A stretch of DNA of 20,603 bases from the NCBI GenBank assembly GCA_050999155.1, contig JBPCPM010000075.1, positions 1-20,603 of the forward strand, given 5' to 3'. The stretch's first letter is position 1; every line of letters begins with the position of its first letter. The stretch comes from JBPCPM01 sp050999155. Lineage in GTDB: Bacteria > Actinomycetota > Thermoleophilia > Solirubrobacterales > 70-9. The position numbers and the translations under genes were made by a program. Shown one piece after another: positions 15,193 to 20,603 of this stretch. The notes below the pieces were generated by a model. The model saw nothing but the letters and a program-made list of their open reading frames with translations. It was not told the DNA's origin and ran no database searches.

Positions 15193-16268
15193 AGATCGGC
15201 ATCGTCGGCATGCCGAACGCCGGAAAATCGTCGCTGTTCAATGCCCTGACCCAGGCGGGGGCCGAGGCCGCCAACTACCCCTTCACCACGGTCGAGCCCA
15301 ACATCGCGGTGGTCGCCGTGCCCGACGAGCGGATCGACACGGTCGCCGCCACGGTCTCGGCGAGCAGCATCGTCCACGAGACGATCCACTTCCACGACAT
15401 CGCGGGCCTGGTCCGCGGGGCCAGCGAAGGCGAAGGACTCGGCAACCAGTTCCTGGCGAACATCCGCGAGACCGACGCCATCTGCCACGTCGTCCGCGCC
15501 CACGGCGATTCCCAGGTCGTGCACCCCGAAGGCGAGGTCGACGCGGCCCGCGACCTGGAGACCATCGAGGCCGAGCTGCTGTATGCGGACCTCGAGCAGG
15601 CCGAACGGCGGATGGAGCGGGTGGTCAAGCAGGCTCGGGGCCTCGATCCGGCGGCGGTGGCCGAGCGTGAGTGGCTCGAGCAGCTCGTCGAGGCGCTGGG
15701 CGCCGGGCGCCCGGCCCGCACGGTGCCCGTCCCCGAGGACGCTCCGGACGCGATGCGCCAGCTCCAGCCCCTGACCTCCAAGCCGGTCCTGTACGTGGCC
15801 AACGTCGACGAGGGCGACGCCGAGGTCCCGGCCGTGGTCACCGCCCACGCCGAGCGCCACGGCGCCTGGGCGGTCGCCGTCAGCGCGCGCCTGGAGGCCG
15901 AGCTCTCCGAGCTCGACGACGCCGACGCCGAGGCCATGCGCTCGGAGCTGGGCCTCGAGCGCTCGGGCTTGGAGCGGGTGGTCCGGGGTGCCTGGGACCT
16001 GCTCGAGCTGATCTCGTTCTTCACTGCCGGGCGCGACAACGAGGCGCGCGCCTGGAGCCTGCGCCGCGGCTCGACTGCGTGGCACGCGGCAGGCCGGATC
16101 CACACCGACATCCAGCAGGGCTTCGTGCGGGCGGAGGTCATTGGCTGGGAGGACCTCGTCGGGGCGGGCGGCTACGGCCCGGCCCGCGACGCCGGCACGC
16201 TGCGCCTGGAGGGCCGCGACTACGTGGTGAGCGACGGCGACGTGCTCACCGTCAAGCACACCGGCTGA
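15189..16268 (+). CDS. ychF: Redox-/stress-linked P-loop ATPase YchF (Obg family)
   Basis: The 359-residue product is near the usual YchF/OLA1 length. It begins MKIGIVGMPNAGKSSLFNALT with the P-loop GMPNAGKS (7-14), continues with NYPFTT (29-34) and HDIAGLVRGASEGEGLGNQFL, and has NVDE in place of the NKxD guanine-specificity motif, in line with this subfamily's preference for ATP. The C-terminal TGS-like domain is intact (SFFTAGRDNEARAWSLRRGSTAWHAAGRIH, then DVLTVKHTG). YchF binds ribosomes and influences stress responses and translation. The ATGA overlap with the PAP2 gene fixes the start at 15189. It converges on the transglycosylase gene with 4 nt between stops. Confidence 0.96.
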   Translation: MKIGIVGMPNAGKSSLFNALTQAGAEAANYPFTTVEPNIAVVAVPDERIDTVAATVSASSIVHETIHFHDIAGLVRGASEGEGLGNQFLANIRETDAICHVVRAHGDSQVVHPEGEVDAARDLETIEAELLYADLEQAERRMERVVKQARGLDPAAVAEREWLEQLVEALGAGRPARTVPVPEDAPDAMRQLQPLTSKPVLYVANVDEGDAEVPAVVTAHAERHGAWAVAVSARLEAELSELDDADAEAMRSELGLERSGLERVVRGAWDLLELISFFTAGRDNEARAWSLRRGSTAWHAAGRIHTDIQQGFVRAEVIGWEDLVGAGGYGPARDAGTLRLEGRDYVVSDGDVLTVKHTG

Positions 16269-16272
16269 TCGG

Positions 16273-17781
16273 CTACTCGTCGTCGAGCAGGGGCAGAAAG
16301 CGCGCCCCTTCGTCGGAGACGGTGACGTGGATCGCTCCGGGCTCGGGCGCGAAGTCCAGCACCGCCTGGGACTTCAGCCGGTCGAGCACGGCCTGGAACG
16401 CCCGGCCCTGGGCGCGGCTGCGGTACGAGCGCCGGATGTCGAACGACCAGCCGGTCGTGTGCAGCGAGTACCCACGGGTCGCCTCGGCGGTGCGCCGGAC
16501 CAGCAGCGCCTGGTAGCGACGGTCGCGCACCGAACTGGTCACCACCAGCGACTCCGGTCGTCCGGTGGTCAGGCGGACCTCGCGGGCGATGTAGAGCAAC
16601 ACGGCCAGCGCCGCCGGCCGCAGCCCCCGGTACAGCCGCCGCGACTGGTCGAGACGTCCGGCCAACTCCCCCATCTGCGAGGAGCGGCGCAGCCCGAGCT
16701 TCGGGTTGTCCGGCACCGGGACCAGCTCGCCGTCGTCCCACGCTGCGGCGAGCTCCTGCGGGTCGGCGAAGGCATCGGTCGTCGACGGTGGATGGAAGAC
16801 CTCCTCGGCCGTCGACTTGTTTCTGTGCAGCCTGCTTAGCTGTCGCAGCTCGTCGGTGTCGTCGCGGAGCAGGGTCATGATCTGGGCGGCGGCCAGCACC
16901 CGCCAGTAGTAGGTGGCCGAGTCGTCGGACAGCTTGCGCAGGATCCGGTGGGCCCGCGCGTTGCGGCGCGGCGTGGTGGCGAAGAAGATCTGCCCCCAGC
17001 TGAGGTCGTGGCGGTCGACAACCTCGCCGATCGGCCCCGAGGCATCGCCCGGCCGGACGAAGGCCGAGATCACGTTCTCAAGGTTGCCCATGCCCATGTG
17101 GTAGGAGACGGCGGCGAGATCCTGGCGGCCGAAACGGTCCCGGGCGATCCGCAGGTACCGGCCCGCCGCCGTGGCCGCTTTTGCCGGATCGAATCGCTCG
17201 TCGACGCGCCGTCGCTTGGCCTGCAGGCGTTTGACGGTGCGTGAACGGCCCTTGCGCCGGTTTCGGGCGATGCTGCGGGTCAGCGACTGGCTGCGCCCGA
17301 GGTCGACCCGCATGCCCAGCAGCCCGCTCCCGGTTTCGGGAAGGATCTGCATCAGCCCGCTCGCGGCCTTGGGGTCGTCGCCGGCGATCACCTCGGGACG
17401 GCCGGCGCTCTCGAGCATGGCCATCGCCTCGAGGGTGTCCGCGTCCTGCCCCGTGCGGTCTGCTGCCTTCTCGAACGTCTCGCGGAATCGTGCCGTCCGC
17501 CGGGCGCCGGCCTCGGCTCCCCCGGGGGTGAGGGCGTAGAGCACGTGCGAGTTGCCGATGGCCGCCAGCCGTTCGAACCGCTCGAGCCGGTCGCCGGCGA
17601 ACGCCCCCGGGTCGACGTCGGGCAACGTCGCCTGCGGTTCGGTGGCCACGGCGGGCGGCCGTGCACCCCTGCCGCTGCTTCCGGCGAGCATCATCGCGAC
17701 GGCGAAGATCACCACGACGGCCATGGCGGCGCCGATCAGGGGGCCGGACCGCAGCGGCGTGGCGGGGTCCTCCTCGCTCAC
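16273..17781 (-). CDS. Membrane-anchored lytic transglycosylase with C-terminal VanY/DUF5715-like domain
   Basis: The 502-residue product has a single N-terminal membrane anchor (about 14-34). An SLT-like domain follows, with catalytic Glu124 in AMLESAGRPE, the motif SGLMQILPET (141-150) and YHMGMGN (227-233). A very basic stretch (about 163-195) lies between the second and third motifs. The C-terminal part has VTSSVRDRRYQ then S439-x-H441-x2-G444-x-S446-x-D448 (SLHTTGWSFD) and His485 in AIHVTV, the zinc-site pattern of M15/VanY-type DD-peptidases, closest to DUF5715. Glu480 could be the general base. One polypeptide may thus cut both glycan and stem peptide. GTG 17781 places the anchor directly at the N-terminus. 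It is divergent from the lipocalin-like gene. Confidence 0.82.
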   Translation of the reverse strand: MSEEDPATPLRSGPLIGAAMAVVVIFAVAMMLAGSSGRGARPPAVATEPQATLPDVDPGAFAGDRLERFERLAAIGNSHVLYALTPGGAEAGARRTARFRETFEKAADRTGQDADTLEAMAMLESAGRPEVIAGDDPKAASGLMQILPETGSGLLGMRVDLGRSQSLTRSIARNRRKGRSRTVKRLQAKRRRVDERFDPAKAATAAGRYLRIARDRFGRQDLAAVSYHMGMGNLENVISAFVRPGDASGPIGEVVDRHDLSWGQIFFATTPRRNARAHRILRKLSDDSATYYWRVLAAAQIMTLLRDDTDELRQLSRLHRNKSTAEEVFHPPSTTDAFADPQELAAAWDDGELVPVPDNPKLGLRRSSQMGELAGRLDQSRRLYRGLRPAALAVLLYIAREVRLTTGRPESLVVTSSVRDRRYQALLVRRTAEATRGYSLHTTGWSFDIRRSYRSRAQGRAFQAVLDRLKSQAVLDFAPEPGAIHVTVSDEGARFLPLLDDE

Positions 17782-17814
17782 GGGCGGCCACCCACGGGGG
17801 CGGGCGGCTGCGCT

Positions 17815-17822
17815 GCTAGCTT
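17815..17822. promoter_or_regulatory. Candidate promoter element between transglycosylase and lipocalin-like genes
   Basis: GCTAGC (17815-17820) is a palindrome containing the plus-strand -10-like TAGCTT (17817-17822). The latter would give a leader of about 27 nt before ATG 17856. Nothing as convincing is seen for GTG 17781 on the minus strand. Confidence 0.25.
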
Positions 17823-17855
17823 CCCGCCCCCGACCCGAGCCGGTCGGCGAGCACG

Positions 17856-18908
17856 ATGCCCGACCCTACGACCAGCGCCCGCTTTCTGACCGTCGAGCCC
17901 TCCGACGGGCACTACGAGAGCTTCTATCTGAAGGCGTGCCCGCCGGGAGGGGGTCAGGGGCTGTGGATTCGGCACACGGTTCACAAGCGTCCGGGGGCCG
18001 AGCCGACCGCGTCCGTGTGGTTCACCTTCTTCGACGCGGAGTCCGGCGGCCCCGTGGCCTCCAAGGGTACGCAACCCGCCTCGGCGCTCTCGGCGCCCGA
18101 GGGCGGGTACATCACCGTCGGGGACTCGACGCTCACCCCCTCGCACGCCGCGGGCGCCCTGCGCACACGCTCGCTCGACGCCGAGTGGGATCTGTCGATC
18201 GACGGCTCCGATGCGCCGCTTCACCACCTGCCGTCGTCGTGGATGTACCGGGCACCGGTTCCTCGGACGAAGTTGATGAGCCCCCACCCGGGCGCAACGT
18301 TCACCGGCCGGGTGCGTATCGGCGATCGCCGGCTCGACGTCAGCGGCTGGCGCGGCATGGTCGGCCACAACTGGGGCGCCGAGCATGCCGAGCGCTGGAT
18401 CTGGATGCACGGGACCGCGTTCGCCGATCGCCCCCAGGACACGTGGTTCGATATGTCGGCCGGCCGGATCGCCCTGGGGCCCGTCACCTCCCCGTGGGTG
18501 GCCAACGGCGTGCTGTGCCTGGACGGGCGCCGGCACCGGCTGGGCGGAGTCGGGCGCACACGCTCCACCGAGATCTCCGAGGGGCCCGGCGGCGCGCGCT
18601 TTGCCTTCGCGGGGCGGGGGGTCAGCGTCCGTGGGACGGCCACCGCGTCGCGCAAGGACACGGTCGCCTGGCGCTACGCCGATCCGGACGGCTCGGAGCA
18701 CCACGTGCTCAACTGCTCGATCTCCAACCTCGAGCTGTACGTCGAGCGCCGGGGTGAGCCCGCGACCACGCTCGTCGTCGCCCGCGGCGCCGCCTTCGAG
18801 CTGGGAATGCGCGAGACCGACCATGGCATCGTGGTGCAGCCCGAGGCCGACGGCGGGTCGGCCGCGCGCGACCGGGCCGTGCGCTCCGGTCGCGACGCGT
18901 CCGGCTGA
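17856..18908 (+). CDS. Conserved protein of unknown function, lipocalin-like (CrtC/AttH/tocopherol-cyclase-like)
   Basis: The 350-residue product lacks a signal peptide or membrane segment. It starts with SDGHYESFYLKACPPGGGQGLWIRHTVHKRP (16-46), followed by VWFTFFDAESGG; the middle has GWRGMVGHNWGAEHAERWIWMHG (about 168-190), then ALGPVTSPWVANGVLCLDG and a C-terminal VLNCSISNLELYVERRG. The alternating beta pattern with Trp-rich turns and a conserved GHxWG-like motif resembles the duplicated lipocalin-like barrels of the CrtC/AttH and tocopherol-cyclase groups, which bind isoprenoid or lipid substrates. I infer a soluble lipid-binding or isoprenoid-modifying protein, with low certainty. It is convergent with fumarase (3 nt between stops). 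Confidence 0.65.
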   Translation: MPDPTTSARFLTVEPSDGHYESFYLKACPPGGGQGLWIRHTVHKRPGAEPTASVWFTFFDAESGGPVASKGTQPASALSAPEGGYITVGDSTLTPSHAAGALRTRSLDAEWDLSIDGSDAPLHHLPSSWMYRAPVPRTKLMSPHPGATFTGRVRIGDRRLDVSGWRGMVGHNWGAEHAERWIWMHGTAFADRPQDTWFDMSAGRIALGPVTSPWVANGVLCLDGRRHRLGGVGRTRSTEISEGPGGARFAFAGRGVSVRGTATASRKDTVAWRYADPDGSEHHVLNCSISNLELYVERRGEPATTLVVARGAAFELGMRETDHGIVVQPEADGGSAARDRAVRSGRDASG

Positions 18909-18911
18909 CCG

Positions 18912-20234
18912 TCAGCGCCCGGCGTGGGGCTTGGCCATGCCGACCAGGTCCAGCGCCTCGTCGAGGGTGTCCTCCTCGACGCCATGGTCGCGCGCGACCT
19001 CGCGGATCGGCCGGCCCGAGGAGGCCGCGTCCTTGACGATCTCCGTCGCCTTGTCGTACCCGATGTAGGGGTTCAGCGCGGTGGCCGTGGCGAGCGTGTT
19101 CTCGGCGTGCTCGCGGAGCTGTTCGCTGTTGGCGGTCAGGTCGCGGACGACCTTGTCCTCGAACAGGCGGCTGGAGCTCGCGAGGATCCGGATCGAGTCG
19201 AGCAGGTTGCGGGCGATCAGCGGCACGCGGACGTTGAGCTCGAACTGGCCCTGGCTTCCGGCCATGGTGATCGCCGCGTCGTTGCCGATCACCTGGCAGC
19301 CGACCTGCAGCACGGTTTCGCAGATGACCGGGTTGACCTTGCCCGGCATGATCGACGAGCCCTTCTGCAGCTCGGGGAGCTGGATCTCGGCGAACCCGCA
19401 TCGGGGGCCACCGTTCATGAGGGCGATGTCGTTGGCGATCTTGGTCAGCGAGACGGCGACGACCTTCAGCGCACCCGAAAGCTCGACGAGCGCGTCGCGG
19501 TTGCCCTGAGCCTCGAAGGGGTCGGCCGGGCCGCTGATCTGCTCGAGCCCCGTGGCCTCTCGCAGCGCCTCGCGCGCCTTGGCGGCGAACTCGGGGTGGG
19601 TGTTGATCCCGGTGCCGGTGGCCGTCCCGCCGAGCGGGATCTGCCCGACGCGCTCCAGCGTGCCGCGGACGCGGTCGGCTCCGAGGCGGACCTGGGCGGC
19701 GTACCCGGAGAACTCCTGACCGAGGGTGACCGGGACGGCGTCCATCAGATGGGTGCGCCCTGTCTTGACCTCGTCGGCGAAGTCGTCGGCCCGCTTGGCC
19801 AGCGCCTCGGCGAGGCTGTCCAGCGCAGGCAGCAGGGCATTGACGGCCTCGCCCAGGGCGGCCAGGTGGACCGACGAGGGGAAGACGTCGTTCGACGACT
19901 GGCCCATGTTCACGTGGTCGTTGGGATGGGCGTCGCCCCCGGCGAGATCGGCGATCACCTCGTTGGCGTTCATGTTCGACGACGTCCCCGACCCCGTCTG
20001 GAACACGTCGACGGGAAACTGGTCGTCGTAGTCCCCAGCGGCCACCGCGTCGGCGGCGGAGGCGATCTTCTCGCCGAGATCGGAGTCGAGCTCCCCGACG
20101 GCCATGTTGGCCCGGGCGGCCGCTGCCTTGACCTGGCCGAGCATCCGGACGACCGGCACGGGGATCGTCGCTCCCGATACAGGGAAGTTCTCGACGGCCT
20201 TCTCGGTCTCGGTACCCCAGTGCTGATCGCTCAT
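18912..20234 (-). CDS. fumC: Fumarate hydratase, class II
   Basis: The 440-residue member of the fumarase/aspartase superfamily shows TGSGTSSNMNANEV (80-93), HPNDHVNMGQSSNDVFPSS (102-120), GRTHLMDAVPVTLGQEFSGY and the signature GSSIMPGKVNP. QSSNDVFP and the GRTHLMDAVPVTLGQEFSG block favour fumarase over aspartate ammonia-lyase, though the two can be hard to separate by eye. It interconverts fumarate and malate in the TCA cycle. ATG 20234 is preceded by AGGAGG (20246-20241) with 6-nt spacing, a clear leadered start. A -10-like TAGCCT (20269-20264) lies about 29 nt before the ATG. It is divergent from the MarR-family gene. Confidence 0.9.
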   Translation of the reverse strand: MSDQHWGTETEKAVENFPVSGATIPVPVVRMLGQVKAAAARANMAVGELDSDLGEKIASAADAVAAGDYDDQFPVDVFQTGSGTSSNMNANEVIADLAGGDAHPNDHVNMGQSSNDVFPSSVHLAALGEAVNALLPALDSLAEALAKRADDFADEVKTGRTHLMDAVPVTLGQEFSGYAAQVRLGADRVRGTLERVGQIPLGGTATGTGINTHPEFAAKAREALREATGLEQISGPADPFEAQGNRDALVELSGALKVVAVSLTKIANDIALMNGGPRCGFAEIQLPELQKGSSIMPGKVNPVICETVLQVGCQVIGNDAAITMAGSQGQFELNVRVPLIARNLLDSIRILASSSRLFEDKVVRDLTANSEQLREHAENTLATATALNPYIGYDKATEIVKDAASSGRPIREVARDHGVEEDTLDEALDLVGMAKPHAGR

Positions 20235-20240
20235 GGTCTG

Positions 20241-20246
20241 CCTCCT
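20241..20246 (-). promoter_or_regulatory. Strong Shine-Dalgarno of fumC
   Basis: AGGAGG on the minus strand lies 6 nt before ATG 20234 and fixes the fumarase start. It is one of only two strong ribosome sites seen in the window, the other being that of the antitoxin. Confidence 0.75.
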
Positions 20247-20332
20247 GACTCGCGGAACGGGGCAGGCTATCCGACAGGCGCACGGCCGTCCTCGTGTCGC
20301 GGCGCCGGCATGGTGCCGTCCGGGTCGAGCCC

Positions 20333-20338
20333 TAGATT
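20333..20338 (+). promoter_or_regulatory. -10-like TAGATT of the MarR-family gene
   Basis: TAGATT is followed by 8 nt and GTG 20347, with the same leaderless geometry as several other genes here. It lies in the 112-bp divergent gap with fumC. Confidence 0.4.
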
Positions 20339-20346
20339 GACGACGG

Positions 20347-20603
20347 GTGAGTTCCGAAGGTCGACAGCTGGCGGTCACCGATCCATTGGCCCACCGGGCG
20401 CTCGAGGCGCTGCGGCGCGCCGACGCCCACCTGACCCGCCGGCTGACCGGGCAGCTCGGTGTCGACGGCCTCTCGGCCACCGGGTTCGAGATGCTCGTCG
20501 TGCTCACGAGCGCCGGCGGCGAACTCGAGCTCCGTGCGCTGCGCAGGCGCATGCGCACGTCGAAGGACAACGCGACCGAGGCGCTCGACACGATCGTCAC
20601 TCG
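20347..20603 (+). CDS. MarR-family transcriptional regulator, N-terminal part, runs off window
   Basis: The frame from GTG 20347 is open to the right edge (85 codons plus 2 nt). The visible part reads as a MarR winged-helix start: helix HRALEALRRADAHLTRRLTGQL, then LSATGFEMLVVLTSAGGELELRALRRRMRTSKDNATEALDTIV, which fits the 'L..fevL..L....g..l.l.eLa..l..s.s.vt..v..L' pattern of the family. Only the N-terminal half of the DNA-binding domain is present, so effector and targets cannot be discussed. The start is supported by TAGATT 8 nt upstream. It may regulate the divergent fumC or lie in its own operon. Confidence 0.7.
   Translation, partial: MSSEGRQLAVTDPLAHRALEALRRADAHLTRRLTGQLGVDGLSATGFEMLVVLTSAGGELELRALRRRMRTSKDNATEALDTIVT

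Noticed and set aside
14994..16259. A 421-codon minus-strand open frame
   Set aside because: It is antisense to ychF, whose P-loop and TGS blocks are unambiguous.
18912..20234. Aspartate ammonia-lyase
   Set aside because: The superfamily signature is shared, but QSSNDVFP and GRTHLMDAVPVTLGQEFSG fit class II fumarase better.

Overview
The window comes from a high-GC bacterial chromosome. Sampled coding lines run at about 73% G+C, GTG starts are common and stops are mostly TGA. The gene set and style (actinobacterial-type class II fumarase, methylmalonyl-CoA epimerase, GQxxxEW prepilin-like leader, BtrH_N/DUF4872 protein) suggest Actinomycetota, perhaps Thermoleophilia; this is an inference, since no rRNA or other taxonomic marker is present. 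No tRNA, rRNA, CRISPR array or insertion sequence was seen.

Layout. 1-834 (-) is the N-terminal part of the AAA+ ATPase RarA, running off the left edge. Divergent from it, 877-3181 (+) carries a TauE/SafE permease and a FetA/FetB-type ABC exporter pair. An M20 metallopeptidase (3218-4540) and a DUF1385 protein (4565-5419) follow. 5471-7696 encodes an FtsH-like membrane AAA protease whose usual extracytoplasmic domain is replaced by a FecR-like beta domain. 7813-8438 is an overlapping pair: methylmalonyl-CoA epimerase and a 71-residue unknown protein. 8652-9593 encodes a protein with a Flp/TadE-type prepilin leader and a domain resembling NPP1/Vps62 proteins. 9594-11099 is a lower-GC island (sampled lines 53-62%) holding a RES-Xre toxin-antitoxin operon with its own promoter, three-half-site operator and strong Shine-Dalgarno. 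11100-14394 (-) is a same-strand run: diacylglycerol-kinase-like lipid kinase, then ABC1/UbiB kinase, then BtrH_N/DUF4872 protein. Divergent from it, 14485-16268 (+) carries a PAP2 phosphatase overlapping ychF. 16273-17781 (-) is a probable two-domain peptidoglycan hydrolase (lytic transglycosylase plus VanY/DUF5715-like). 17856-18908 (+) is a conserved lipocalin-like protein of unknown role, 18912-20234 (-) is fumarase, and 20347-20603 (+) is a truncated MarR-family regulator.

How the parts work together. Most genes are core or housekeeping (DNA repair, GTPase/ATPase, central carbon, membrane quality control, lipid phosphate turnover, wall remodelling). The clear accessory unit is the RES-Xre module, wedged between the prepilin-like gene and the convergent BtrH_N gene. 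A window-wide pattern is a -10-like hexamer (TAnnnT or CAnnnT) ending 6-10 nt before the chosen start codon of many first-in-operon genes, which suggests widespread leaderless transcription and helped set several starts. The least conventional items are the FecR-FtsH fusion, the prepilin-anchored NPP1-like protein, the coiled-coil-extended Xre antitoxin, the transglycosylase-VanY fusion and the ABC1/BtrH_N pair.
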